Source: Psococerastis gibbosa (lineage: Eukaryota > Arthropoda > Insecta > Psocodea > Psocidae). Taken from it: a stretch of DNA of 64,000 nucleotides. The stretch lies in the NCBI GenBank assembly GCA_963971405.1, contig OZ020487.1:23421371-23485370 (forward strand), in the 5' to 3' direction. The notes beneath the pieces are model-generated. The model saw nothing but the letters and a program-made list of their open reading frames with translations, made no database searches and was not told the origin of the DNA. Shown here piece by piece: positions 1 to 13,049 of this stretch (positions are counted from its first letter, which is position 1; every line of letters starts with the position of its first letter). The translations under genes were made by a program, and so were the position numbers.

Positions 1-301
1 CCCAGTGACTTCGTGGAAGTGATACATGACAAATAAGAATAAAATTATAAATAACATTTTTAATTATGACAGCTGAAACAGTGGTGGACACTGAAGATGG
101 TGTCCATGTTATTTTGTGGAATTAAGTGCAAAGTTATTTATAATTTTATTCTTAATGTGTTACTGAACTTCTCTATTGAACAGCAGGATAATAGCAATTA
201 AGGAAGAAACCAAGCATCTTGTTGCTGAAAGCAATCGTAATTTTTATATCTCTTATTGCGTATTAGTCTATCAGCTAAGGCTACTAATAAAAAAATCATA
301 C

Positions 302-3300
302 CTATCAAAATGCATCCCAAAGAAATACAGAAGACCATCATATAACCTCGAACTGGGTCGTTATTGGCACCATAACCTTTCGCGAAGAAGCCAATAAACG
401 GATAGAGTTTATCTTTAGCAAGTGCCTGAAATAATCATAAAATTCTGTAAGTACTCTTTTAATTAGTAAGGCGAAAAAATCGAGAATTTTTTTTTTCATA
501 ACTGTAGGGTTACGATTCCGCAACCTCTCGTTCTATCAAGCTAAGGGACATACACAAACAGCGCATTCGCAAAACACACTCAGTCGCCATAACTACACCA
601 ATATACTACACCAAATTAAGAGGTCACACTTTAAATATTTTCGAAAATGTAGAAATTGGAAAACATAGAGAACAACATATTAATTACAATTTACACAACC
701 ATCCCCCCTCATATATTAGCCAGCAAGTTAGGAATAGACAACAGGCAATTTTTTCTATTCATTTTATCCTCAAAACCATACCTGCAGCACTCGTGGTGCC
801 CCAACTAAACTTGCTATAGCTGAAGATAGGGTGGCTGCAAAACATCCACCATATATCAAAGGACCCCAAACTGATATCAACTCCATCATCTGAAACAAGT
901 AACCACAATTTATCCATCCATGTTATGACAACTTGTGATTTACGTGATGCAACAGCCAACAGTTTGATCAACGGAAATGTAACCATTAATAAGGTACTAC
1001 GGCAATGGAGAAATTCCTCTTACACTTTTTGGATATTTTTGGACGTTTGGATATTGACTTTTTAAGCTACCCACAAACTATTTTCGTCATTGGCAGCCAT
1101 TTTTAAGAATGTTGCCTATGACTTATGAGCAATGTACACAATACGGCCCACGACTGTTCTTATACCTATAAACATATAGCTTACCTGATTATCATTCTGT
1201 AAGCCAAATTTACAAGATTCCGTGCAATTAGCAACATATGCCAGTGGGTCACTTGGGTCATCTTCTCTTCCTATCACAAGATCAGTTATATTGCCAGTGG
1301 CTGTGCGAAGCGCACATCCACCCATCATAAATGCGTAGCCAATGTAGGAAAGGAAAGTCACGAATATTGCAAGAAGCGTTCCCTTTGGAATGGCACTGCT
1401 TGGGTCCTTTAAATCGCCCGATAGATTTGCCCCAGCAACTATGCCTGTTACCGCCGGGAAAAATACCGCAAAGACAGAGAAGAAGTCGTGGTCAGTTCCT
1501 TCAAAATACTTGTAGTCTGATCCCAAATTCTGTTCAAACACTTCACCTACAATAAAATTAGTTAAGTAGGTACAGTACGGTAACTGAAATCTTTCTTCGA
1601 TTTCTGAGGCCCCTGCCTCTAATGACTATTAATTCAGCAGGCAATGCAAGTTCAACTAACCCTTTGTTAATTAATATTACACCATTGCCATTAAACTTTT
1701 CCAATAGATGGAGCACAGGGTTTCAATCAACGAGACCGGAGAATCCAAATTAGGTAAATTAAATTCAAGGTCATCTTAGTGAATATATTATATTTATTTT
1801 TGCGAGTAGAACCGCAATTTATCTCGCTGTACGATATCTTCATTATTATTGTGTATTGTATTTTGCTGTCAGTCCTACCTGTTGAATTGTTCATATGCTT
1901 TTCATTTGCAGTTTTTTTTTTTTATGTTGCAACGGTACAGTTTGGAAATGTTTCTTTTGCCATTTTCCCCGATGTTTGCCCGCTACCGGCAATATTTACC
2001 TTTCGGTAAGGCGCTATCCATTCTATTTTATTACCGTTGACTATTACTTACCGCTGTATCCCACGAAACCACGAGAAATTTCGCCATCAGTTTTCGGTCC
2101 AATTATACTGCCAATTACAAAGTCAACTTGCGAAAAAACGAGTACAATCAAGAGAAACATTTGCGTCTAAAACATAAAATTAATAGGCCTAATAATTAAT
2201 ACAATTTAACTTAATCAGGGAAATGAGGGCCAATAAAGGATTGGAACGAGATTGCCATTGACGATGTGCAGATAAAAATTAGCTGATGAGTTTGACCATA
2301 GCAAAAAACTGTGAGTTGGAAGATTTCGTTCATTAATTTGAAACATACTGTATATGCTCATCAAACTCACCCTTGTCACCCAGTCCATCCCAACGAAAGC
2401 AAGTATCAAAATGAGGATTAGTACTACAAGGCCGACAACTCGAATATCATTGGTATCACCGTCAATCAGAGTCATCCCAAAAGATCGAAGGAGATCCTGA
2501 AACAGTACGAAATGACATAGTTACAGTAACTAGACTGTTTCAGATTCTTCAAATAAACCTACGTGGGTTTGTTACTTGAAAATAAACGGTTGAATGGCGC
2601 ATTGAGAGTAGTACTTTAACTGTTTAAACTTCGCGTAAGCCGCCCATTCTACTGACCGGCTAGGGCTATTTACAAAAACGGTGACGTGGTAGCAGACATT
2701 CAAGACTTAGGCGGGGTTTCCACCGACCTCACATTGCAGAATTGACGGAAATGTTTATTTTCTTGTATGCCATAGTTAAAATTGATCAATGATCATACAG
2801 TAAAATCACAAGCAAACAAACTAAAATTAAAAAATGGCGTCATGGGATATGTTAAGTACAAACATTTTAATAGATTTCTATAAATAGGAAAATTCTAATT
2901 TCCGTCAATGTCATTTGCATTCTGCAATGCGAGGTCGATGGAAACGCCACCTAAGTCTTGAATGTCTGCTACCACGTCACCGTTTTTGGAAATAGCCCTA
3001 GCCGGTCGGTGGAATGGGCGCCTAAAGGCCACTTGAAGAAAAAATGGCATGGCTTAGAAGACGTAGCGGCAGAGGTCAGGGTTCTTATACAGTTATACAC
3101 ATATTATTAGATTTTACCCAGGCTCGCGAGCAATGCTCCAATTTTCACAAAATGTACATCCCTACACCTGCTCCGTTATTTAGCGTTTAACCTGGGGACT
3201 GGATTAAAATACTAGGTAGGGAATACAAAATAAATTTGATATACCTGAAGTGATTCACAAAAGCCGACTATGTACATAGCGACAGCAATTGAGTTAGCAA

Positions 3301-6300
3301 CAGTAAACATCAATCCAATAGCGCCGCCAAATTGAGGCCCCAGAGATCTCGATATCATGTAATATACGCCACCTATAATTCCAGACAGAATTGTTAGGAA
3401 GAAGGCCATGAAATACTACATATACTTCTGTGGTAGTCTAGCTAGATCCCATCTTCGTCGCCAATCTGTTGTGACCTTCGATGACGACTAAAAGGAAATA
3501 ATCGATTCACGCATTACTCTCCGTGTATTCTACATGACTGCTATTCCACCATAGAACTCAGAGTGGAGAAATAGACTACAACAGTACTAGCTACCTGAGT
3601 TATAGGTAAATAAATAATGACTTATTTTTGTTCAATTACTAAGCCAACCTGGCGGAGTCATGGCTATATGGCTCACTAAACTAGGAAGGCACGGGACCAG
3701 CATGGCCAGAAAATGAAACAAGTATGGGATTAGAACCAACAACCTTTCGGGTGAAAGTCACTACTCTACACGTCCGGTAATGTAATAAATATCATGGAAC
3801 CAAAATACCATAAAATAGGTCTATATCAAGCTTAAAATAATTACATAATCATTCGAAAACATCGACTACTTTTCCGTTGTATTAATAATTAACTTTTAAT
3901 AAAATGCTATTTTGGTGCTTAGTTGCATGTAACGTCTGTTCGAAAAACAGCGTTCTTGTGACTTATATTTTTCCTTGAAAACTTTATACAAATAAATTAT
4001 TACCCCCTTTAATTTGTCCATTTGTGCAGACTGCTGACATGGAAATGGTGGTAACAACTGTCACTAAATTCGCCAAGCAGATTATGAGAATGCCTTCCAC
4101 TGAAACAAAGGCTCAGTATAGTCAGAAATATCGTAGATTAAATAGAACGGTATCGTATCTGTGTTCATATAGAGCAAACCGTGGCTTCACCACTCTTTGG
4201 CAGTTAACACAACCACAGAAAACGAGAAAGAAAGCAAGCCAGAAGAGCATCTCCCGACACACAAGATAGTGGCTCCGCTATCTGTCACATCACATCAGAA
4301 TCGTGGATCAGAATCCCATAAGAAGTTTCACTTCAAAATCATTGCCAGAACTCTGAAGACGGCTATTCCACTGGTCGATTCTATTTCAAATTTGATTTGA
4401 GATTTTTTTGTTTGTTTTGTTTTAGGGAGGCTGTTATGAAGATACTTAACTTATCTATTATAAATTAAGTTATAATATGGTAGCAGACATCAATAATAAG
4501 TCTCTACCATATTATAACCTAATTTATAATCTACGTAATAGTCCCCTTAAAACAAAACAAACAAAAAATCTCAAATCAAATTTGAAGTAAAATTAACCAG
4601 TGGAATATCCGCCTAAGGCATGAGAGCATATTGTAGGTATCAGGGAGGGGCGAGATATGTTAGGGATATACCAGAAGTTTCTCACTTTCGTCAAATTATT
4701 TTTCAGTTATTAGTTTTCCATGTCCTGATTAACTCGTAACCCCTGAAGAGATTTACCTGCATTATTGTATGGCTCTGAGTCTTCTGCCAGGGGGGCTGCC
4801 CTCGGGGCCTTATAATATTTCAAAATGACCGCACAAAATGCATGTTGAAAGTAGGTACCAACTAGAGGGAAATTTCTGGATTATCAACATTATTATTTTA
4901 ACAATGCAATAGGCAGTAATACTTAATTTAATACCGTAGACTAATTTTGGGCAATTTAAAAATGAAATAATTAAACTTACTGATGCCAGCCTGTCCAATG
5001 ACCCACGAAAGACGCAAGAATAGCATGACACCCCAAATGTTGAGCAGACAGCGCATGAATACTCCATCTAGCCATCCAAACTTTATTACTTTACCTTGTA
5101 GTTCTCTTTCCTCCTCATCCACTTGCTGTTGTGTCTGGAAAGAATACAAGAATACATGTAATAGAATAATAAAATAGTATAATCAAAAAAAAAAAAAAAT
5201 AAGGAGTAAGCCAAATATTGGATATGATCAGGAGAAAACATGATTGGAATCCATCTTCTTCTTCTTTTATTGGCTAAAGTAAATCTCGAAACCTTGCCTT
5301 GAAGGTAGTTTTTTGGCGATTCACAACAACAAAAAACCGGTTGCATTACCTCATAATGCTCTGGTAGGAACTGGGCTAATTAAGAACATTTTGAAACTTT
5401 TAATTAGAAAGAATTAGACTAGGCCTAATGGGCCGATGCAATGATAGAAGTGGTTTGTATATCAATAGGTTTATAGGAAAGTTTTCCTTTTCTCCTTCTT
5501 CATTTTTTTTTCATTTCGTTAAGTTACGATATGGGCAGATCTTGCGGTTTCATATCTCATTTTTTTGTAAGCCTACGGCTATCAATAGTATTTTTTTTAG
5601 TACTGGCTAGGATGAGCCAAGAGTAAGTTTTCTGAATGTTGCCCAGTGACCTCGGCAGTAACTTAAGACAATTCCAATTATACACGCTTCTCCTCCTAGT
5701 AGACTAGAAAGTAGAGTGGAGTGGTCCGGCAATTGACTGCAGCTTATTATTTACTTAAGTCGTCTATACTGTATATGTGTGTGTGTGCATTAGTCGACAA
5801 CATGCACCGTATGTAACCACCGCATTAATGACTGACTAAGCAGTTTTCTCATTCCCTATACACTAGTAAAATAGTATTAGACGCCAAATTTTGAGGCCTA
5901 TCGGTGACTTGGATATGTTATTATTGCTTTCCAATTTATACGTAGTATAAGGAAAGCTTTGTGACGGTCTGTCTGTTCATCGATTTCCGGGTAAACTACT
6001 TGGTCAATTTTGATGAAATTCGGTATTTAGGTTCATAAAAATCATACCTCGGGACCATTTTTATTTTTTATTTTGGGCAACTCAATTTGGGGGTTTTATT
6101 ATCAAAAAACTCCAAAAAACGTCTGAAAAAATTATTTCTCTAAAACGGCTCCAACGATTTCTTTTAAATTCACATAGATTGTAGTCATTATTAATGTTGA
6201 CAAAATGCGGGGGTCACTTGCCCCTTGATAGTTTGCTTCTGGGAGTAAAAAAATAAAAATAACTAAATGTTAATTTAAAATTACTAAAAAATAATTTTAC

Positions 6301-9300
6301 TGCTAAACTTTTCTATCGATGATTTCTACCTTCATGTATGTTTTAGGTGTTAAATTGAGTAACGAAACCGGACAGGTTGCTTTCCCAGAAAAGTATTTGT
6401 TTTTGTACAAAAAAGGTTTTTTTGAAAAAAATGATAGAAAATTTTCGCTGAAATGCATTGCGTGCCCTCCCCATTATTGCTGTGTGGTAATGTGTTGGTC
6501 TGACCTATCTAGAATTTACCTCACCCCCAGTGGCGTCAGGTGGACAACCCCCCCCCCCCCCCCGAGATATCGGAAACTTAACCACAGGGAAATTACTTAC
6601 CATTAAATTACTCATTTTCTCTATCTACTAATTTTAATAAATTGGAAAGCATGTTCGAGTAAACTCGGACCGGTTCTTGTTTTATGGGTACCATAATTAT
6701 GAATGTTTGCTCATATCCTAGTTCTAGTACAAATACTAATATCAGTTTAAATGTCTAATAGTCCTTAAAATCAGTTTTGTTAAATTATATTCTCAACATT
6801 ATATAGTATAGCACTTGCTTGCGTGGTAAAGTGGAGGGATGAACTTTGACACTAGCTATGGAGAACAGAATCAGTGCATTTGAAATTTGGGTATACAAAT
6901 GAATGTTGTACATATCCTGGAGAGATCGTGTCCCTAATGCCGAGATCCTGAGGCGAATGGATACAGAAGCAGAGTTGCTGCTGACGGTTAAGAAACGGAA
7001 ACTAACACACTTAAGCCATGTGATCAGGAACGTAAAGTATCGCCTTCTGCATGTAAAAACCCCGGGAAGATAAAAGGACAGAGGGCTCCCGGCAGAAGAA
7101 GAACATCCTGGTTGAAAAACCGGAGGCAGTGTTTGGCAAGAGCACGACTTCCCTTTTCAGAGCAGTAGTCTCCAAGGTTCAAATTGCCATGATAGTCACC
7201 AATCTTCGATAAAAGAAGCATTAAAAGAAGAAGCCATCCCAGTCTTGACATGGTCTACTTACGAGTAGGTATGATAGACCAGAAAGTGTAGCATTCTTGT
7301 AATTTTAGACGATGAGAACAACGTGGCACCCGATACTCAAATATAGGTAGGCCCACTGGCATAAGATAAGATGAGACAACGCAATGAAATGGAAGGTGTG
7401 GTTTTAGGTTGTGATGCAACCCTTTTGATGAAAAGAAATAAATTTAGTATCCACGCAGGTGAATAGGCCTACTTGGATTAAGAGCCTAAGTTATTGCAAT
7501 GTAAGGTTTTTACGAAATGTCTGTTTGTCGGTCTGTTCGTGGATTTGAATTAAATTTGGCATGTAACCTTGTTTGGCATCAAACCTCGGGACCATTTTTC
7601 TTTATTTTGGACTAACTCAATTTTGGGGGGTATACCCTCCAAAAACTAAAAACGTTATTTCTAAAAAACGGCTCCAACGATTTTTTTTAAATTCACATAG
7701 GTACATACTGTACATATACTGTATATTGTAGTCGTTATTAATGTCAACAAAACCCAATAGGTGGTTTGTCCTTTGATAGCTAAAAAAAATAAAAATAAAA
7801 GACTCAATTTTCATTAAAAATGAAAAAAAAAAATCTGCGGTATCGATGCTTCCTTACTTCAGGCATGTTTTAGGTATTAAATTGAGTAACAAAACCGAAC
7901 AGTTTCCTTTCCCAAACAAAGATTTGGTTTGAACATAATTTATTTTAGGAGAAATATCTAATAAGATAATTATAATTCATGCCCCTGTACATAGCGTATC
8001 CCTTCCAATACTACTGGTTTGTATCGTATTATATTACTCTGCTCATTTTAGACTATGTAATCGCCCCAACGATAAATTCCGTGCTTTGGGATAGGGAAAC
8101 TCGAATTGTAAACTTAAACCGAAATGTAACCCCAGGGCAATTGTTTACCAAGGAACTATAATAACTTATAACTTTATTATAAATTATATTATTTATAATA
8201 TAATTATTAATAATTTAATAATTATTACATTACAATAAATGAAATTGGGGCCTAGACGGTGCTCCACGTGCTCACACTTAATTGAGTAATGGCTGCTTGC
8301 GTTATACTTTGCTTACGGGGCCGTTTTTGCACCCAAAAACCATAGCTCACTCTTAATAAAAGAGTTGTCATTGAGTTCAGCAAACCAATTGCCTCCCGCA
8401 ATAATTATGAGGGTATGAGAGCATGAGTGAGATCCCTTCCTGCCATCAATCCGAGTTGTCCGCCTGCCAGGAAGCAGTAAAGAGAGCGGCACCGCTGCCA
8501 ATTTGTCGCCCTCACCGCTGTCACAGTCTCAGGGCAGTATTCAGGCCCAGATTTATACAGTAACTTCTGTACAATAGATAGTTTCGTGACAAAATTAGCA
8601 AACACTAAGTGTTATGTGAACATGCGAAACAGTCAGCTTATGTTTTTACTGTTTATCGTAAGACAAGGTACATGCATCATTAATACATGAAGTAATCTGA
8701 TAAAAGAAAAGACGACTATAAAGGCGAATTTGAAATAATTTTATTAAATTGGGCGTGTGATTACAAGATAATAATAATAAAATAAAAATCAAGAAAAATA
8801 TCATGATTTTCATTTCCATATAAATTTTTTTTCTCATTTCAGTAGGCATACAGTATATATCATGAAAAGTAAAACCCCACAATAAATGTCGTAGCTATTG
8901 CATAATACCTGTATGTAACTTACAAGATGCTGGTTTTAATAGTATACTGTAGTTTGTACGGTTGGCTTACTTAAAACTCACGTAAGACTCGACTGAGCGC
9001 CATGTCACTTTATTGCTACAAAAAGTAGACTTAACAACGAATACTATTGTATAAATATGTAAAACGATATCAAGACATAGATAGCAGTCTGAGCAGCATT
9101 AGCCCGGGTTAAGTGGATAGGGATATGAATAATGGATGCATGCAAGTACGTATGTAAGTATGAATGTGTAGCTAGAAATAGAAATAGAAATATATTCTCC
9201 AATGTACACAACTTGTACCTGCAGTTTACTGTAAGAAAGGGCCATTGGCCCTAAATACGCTGCTAAGGCGGGGATTCCACCAACGTCAATAGTGATATTA

Positions 9301-11227
9301 AATGTTTTTGACGTGGTCGCAGACAGTTTTAGACTGTCTAAAAATGTCTGCTACCACGTCAAAAAACATTTAATATCACTATTGACGTTGGTGGAATCAA
9401 CGCCTTATAAAGACGATATTATTATTATTAATTATAGATGTCCCAACAGAACCCCTTTGTACGGCTCCCACTAACTAATTGAATGGATTAAGACAATGCA
9501 TTTAGTAATGAATGTCGAAATCAGGAGATGCGCACTTTGGAGACAGCAATAAAAATAGAAATGATAAAGATCATTAAAGCTAATGACTTAATAAGGTTTG
9601 CGGTTAGATAGGAGCGACACTATAAGATGATGTCAACAGCCCACGGGTGCATTAGGAGAAGTTGCTGCTAAACAACGCGTTACCATTAAGTAACCGAAAC
9701 TGCCTTTGCTCCGTGCCGACCCATTACCTTTCAACTAAGATAAATCTTTCCGGTTTTATGGTAAATGCTGCCAGGAATTATCAGATTGTGTCTGGCTTTG
9801 CGCAGAATTAATCATGGCATTCATTACCCACGAAAGGGTAACCCCTGAACCTACAATAGGCTACCATTATTTGTGATCTTCATACCACTTATTTTGGAAA
9901 GTTTCACAGTAAGAATATCTGCCAAATTGTAGGGCCAAGGGTCCGCTGACAATGAGGGAGGCAAACCTCCCAGTGGTTTAGTGATTCAAATATTTCCGTG
10001 CCTAAACGTATACCAAAGCAAAAGTATCAAATTTAAAACTTCCCAATAAGCTTTATAACAAGTTTTACACTTTACGGGAACGGTATAATTCATGTCTACG
10101 TTGAGTGCCAATGACCAAATTTTTTTTCAATAAGTGCTCCTTGGCTTTAGAGTAAGATTTCAGGCTCGAGATTGATGTGTACCATCATAGAGTGTGTGAA
10201 CGCAAACAAATTCATGCAACTTCCCCATAATTATCATAATTATTGCGAAAATGTGGAATTACCTTACTACTAACCCAAACCCCAACCAGCACGCGAAGGA
10301 GGAATGAGTAAGAACAAAATAATTCTCTAATGCGTATTCAATAACTAATAAGCTGCTTACATCCTGAACAGCTTTATGGTGTAAGAAGCTTTATGATGAG
10401 GGTTTTCAGGTGTACATATTTGGGGAGTAGTTTAATATCCGGTGTTGTTTTGAATGGTTTAGATTTTTAGGATGCTAATTAGTAAAATCTTGTAAATAGA
10501 CTCATAATAGTAAAAGAAGTACCTTTTCAACCTCTGCATCGTGGTGAAGTTCATCCAATGTTGGCCTCTGGTGGCGGTTGACACTTCCATCATCTTTGTA
10601 ATGTTCTAGCCGCGGGAGGACCTACAACAAATCAGATCAAATCAGTACCTAAATTACAGTGCCTATAGGTATAAAGAACCATCATTAAAACTTCATTAGG
10701 CTATGATACAATAAGCATTATCAGAATCCAACAATAACTTACCTCTCTTGTAAGCTGATTTATATTTCGGGTTGCTGACTTGGTATCATAAACGTAGGTG
10801 TTATGCTGTGGGCTGGGTCCAGGTTTTGGAGATGGAGTAAGATTACGAAACTCCCCATAATTCTCGGAATCAAATCGAGGAAGAGAGATCTTTATATCTA
10901 AAATAACAATTTTAAACATGCATGTACCACGCAATCAATTTCAGATGGCATTAATATTTTTATGAGTCATAAAGAAAATATAATGGATTAACATTCATAA
11001 TTCACAACAGCAATCAGCAGTGACAGCTGTATTATGATTTTATAGATTCAACTGATGCATTACAGTAGGTATGTCAATAAATTGAAAAATAAAATCCGCT
11101 CACCCGAGTTTTCATTTATGGAAGTAACGCGGAAGCGACTGGTTTCACCGGAGAGTAACTGCTGCATTTCTGCGGATTCCTGGCCATCTGGAGACTCGGG
11201 TATTTTGGAACGAAACATTATTACCAT
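302..11227 (-). CDS. NKCC-type Na-K-Cl cotransporter (SLC12A1/2/3 family), 5' part, 11 exons
   Basis: Plasma-membrane cation-chloride cotransporter; members move Na+, K+ and Cl- together for cell volume and epithelial salt transport. Exons in transcript order: 11227-11104, 10897-10743, 10621-10523, 5134-4981, 4099-4004, 3372-3245, 2496-2371, 2166-2052, 1546-1185, 889-782, 425-302. All have GT/AG sites and consistent phases, giving about 530 residues. The ATG at 11227 is the first after an in-frame stop at 11258-11260. The soluble N-terminus carries [12 protein letters not shown] and [10 protein letters not shown]. Transmembrane segments begin with [20 protein letters not shown], then [14 protein letters not shown], the family-typical [18 protein letters not shown], and [24 protein letters not shown] in exon 9 is a glycosylation sequon. 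The last visible exon encodes [19 protein letters not shown]. The remaining membrane segments and cytosolic C-terminus lie beyond base 1. NKCC versus NCC subtype cannot be settled from this part. Confidence 0.93.
2639..3022. mobile_element. Composite PIF/Harbinger-type MITE, TAA duplication
   Basis: Palindrome of 384 bp in an intron of the SLC12 gene, flanked by TAA on both sides (2636-2638, 3023-3025). Outer ends read GCCGCCCATTC and GGAATGGGCGCC. Outer arms of about 72 bp contain GTGACGTGGTAGCAGACATT and its complement. Inside, bounded by TTA and TAA, is a second element with ends GGCGGGGTTTCC and GGAAACGCCACC. GGC/GCC ends with a 3-bp TWA duplication are a PIF/Harbinger trait. No transposase is present. 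Confidence 0.85.
3612..3790 (-). repeat. tRNA-derived SINE, shortened copy
   Basis: Reverse orientation. It keeps the 3' tail (TTACTAAGCCAACCTGGCGG), a gap in the body, and the B-box region (GATTAGAACCAACAACC). Part of the tRNA-like head is deleted. Confidence 0.75.
4358..4613. mobile_element. PIF/Harbinger-type MITE, CCACTGGT subfamily
   Basis: Palindrome of 256 bp in an SLC12 intron. Ends are GACGGCTATTCCACTGGT and ACCAGTGGAATATCCGCC; the right flank is TAA and the left GAA. The arms contain CAAATTTGATTTGAGATTTT, and the centre has a variant of the GGTAGCAGACATCA loop. Confidence 0.75.
5925..6685 (+). repeat. Dispersed repeat of roughly 700 bp, copy 1
   Basis: Begins GCTTTCCAATTTATACGTAG, continues with GGAAAGCTTTGTGACGGTCT, GATGAAATTCGGTATTTAGG and GGGCAACTCAATTTGGGGGT, and ends AAATTGGAAAGCATGTTCGA, then GTAAACTCGGACCGGTTCTT. 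The two ends contain an inverted GCTTTCCAATTTA. An odd C17-18 run lies at 6550-6567. No coding content recognised. Intron 3 of the SLC12 gene. Confidence 0.7.
6900..7240 (+). mobile_element. Decayed LINE 3' end (RT C-terminal tail)
   Basis: The frame reads [17 protein letters not shown], then [14 protein letters not shown], the usual W-R-D-x-V-x-N-x-x-(I/V)-L and H-(L/V)-x-R tail after non-LTR reverse transcriptase, before an in-frame stop. The 3' region AGAGCACGACTTCCCTTTTC to AAAAGAAGCATTAAAAG matches a reverse fragment at 26457-26560. Confidence 0.65.
7480..8165 (+). repeat. Dispersed repeat of roughly 700 bp, copy 2, eroded ends
   Basis: Same internal blocks as copy 1 (ACGAAATGTCTGTTTGTCGG, ACCTCGGGACCATTTTTCTT, AACGGCTCCAACGATTTTTT). 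The 3' terminal CATGTTCGAGTAAACTCGG is lost. Confidence 0.6.
9267..9404. mobile_element. Short PIF/Harbinger-type MITE
   Basis: Palindrome of 138 bp with ends GGCGGGGATTCCACCAACG and CGTTGGTGGAATCAACGCC. The flanks are TAA on the left and TTA on the right, so the duplication is not exact. Intron 3 of the SLC12 gene. Confidence 0.8.
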
Positions 11228-11457
11228 GCAATTGCTGCAAGTGCAGTGCGCGGAGAACTAACAACTCGCAAAGCTATCAACGAGTGTACTCGCCACTCGC
11301 ACTCATCAAACCAGGGTCGACCACTGATGCAGGGCCAGAGTAAGAGGAAACAATCGTTATTTAACGAGCCTTCGCGGATCATTGGGAATCATGATAATAT
11401 GTACGCTCCTCACTGCTGTCTTTCTTTAATTTCGATATGAGAGCACTTGTCATTTAA

Positions 11458-11837
11458 GAGTGTACAGCCCGTAGGAAAGTGGCAGCCCGAAATTTAATAC
11501 TTTTTATTTTTTATTTAATTAACTAAGCATGTTATTGAAGATTCAGCTTATCAAAGTTGTAGAAGACAACTTCATGCATCATATAATAAGGTATTTTTAG
11601 TTTTCAAAATTGTAGTTTTTTTTTTATAAAACCGATAATACGTGAAAAGTTATTGTTTATAAAATATTTCATGAAAAAATTACAATTTCGAAATTTAAAA
11701 ATATCTTATAATATAATGCATGAAGTAGTCTTCTACAACTTTGATGAGCCAAATCTTCAATAACACGCTTAGTTAATTAAATAAAAAATAAGAAGTATTA
11801 AATTTCGGGATGCCAATTTCCTACGGGCTGTGCACTC
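11458..11837. mobile_element. Palindromic MITE flanked by TTAA, copy 1
   Basis: Terminal repeats GAGTGTACAGCCCGTAGGAA and TTCCTACGGGCTGTGCACTC are flanked by TTAA on both sides. TTAA is the piggyBac target; because the ends are symmetric, a TA duplication with an AGAGTG end (Tc1/mariner type) fits equally well. Long arms contain CATCATATAATAAGGTATTT and its partner. Between the SLC12 and TIM50 genes. Confidence 0.8.
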
Positions 11838-13049
11838 TTAAGAGACGTAATTTTCAATTTTCTATTTATTCATATAACAATGCTAGGCTATTTCCCGATT
11901 TGTAGATAAACCGTATAAATAATACAATCATGCAATAGAAAAAACTGATCATTTCAGAAAGGACTTAATATTTGTTCATTAAAATATAGTTTTTAAACCT
12001 CTTTTGTTGTAGGTAGCCTTCCCTTATTTTTTTAGAGTATGGGGTGATTTTCCTTCTAATCATGAAGAGAACTGTTGATCAACAGAGATCTGGAAATAGT
12101 TGAAGTAGGAATTCTTATTGGGGGTACATAAACTTGAGGTTTAGTACACCATCATAAGCAACAAAACGTTCAGGATATGTTTTCAAATGTAAATCGCTTT
12201 TATAATTAAATAATGTGATAACACAACATAGCCTAATTGACGAATAGTTTTTTGCCTTAAATTAAGCAATTATTTAATTTCTTTAGTTCTAAAAGTGCTT
12301 AACTTTGGTGTGAGTTCTCGGGAATCAATTTTCACTTAATTAAGGCTTTATTCAGTTCGTTTTAAGCAAATGAACTCATTATCAAACCATGATTGCGTGG
12401 ATAATTTATTGCATTCGTGGCAGCACCTCTCATTATATATTACTTAAAAAAAATAAAAATATCCAGTACTCATATACTATACCGGTATATGACATATCCA
12501 TCAATAACTTAAGTGACGGTTTTTATTATTGTTTTCAATAATTCATAATAAAATAATACCATAATTAGTAATATTTCATTGTTTTCATATTAGGTTACAT
12601 ACAGGCTAAAGTTATCTTGGACAGTTCAATAACACATCAGTTCAGCATTCAGATGTAATTTGAAAGTTCTTTCTTTTGTATATACTGTACATATTTAATA
12701 ATCACTGAGTCGAAAATGCAATAACTTCGTCTGCTACGGCCATGTAAAAGTCAGTGTACAATGCATGACCTTACAGGAGGAATATTTTGTTATTACTGTA
12801 CTTTGAATAAATTATTTTAAAACTCTAGTGGAATAAATTGACTGTAAAGGTAATTTTTGGAAGAGTTCAGGACCAAAACAATAGTGTTAGCGCCATGAAG
12901 ACACAACTTGCTGCAACAAACGGACTTTTTCTCTCTCCAATCCTTGCACATTTCCAAAACGTACCCAGAAACCTAAAAAATAATGAACGTGTTTGAATGC
13001 TGTGGAAATGACGCATTATATTTTGATATTATCAGATGAAAAACATTAA

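Larger units (their letters stand above)
5135..10522 (-). other. SLC12 intron 3, repeat-filled
   Basis: A 5.4-kb intron between exons 3 and 4. It holds two dispersed-repeat copies, a LINE tail, a short Harbinger-type MITE, a C17-18 run and an AT-only palindromic patch near 8165-8235. In 8240-9260 and 9405-10522 I see nothing recognisable. Confidence 0.7.

Noticed and set aside
2639-3022. CRISPR-like repeat
   Set aside because: It is a single large palindrome with transposon ends, not spaced direct repeats.
4024-4269. Plus-strand ORF containing VVTTVT
   Set aside because: It is antisense to a real SLC12 exon on the minus strand; the similarity is a complement effect.
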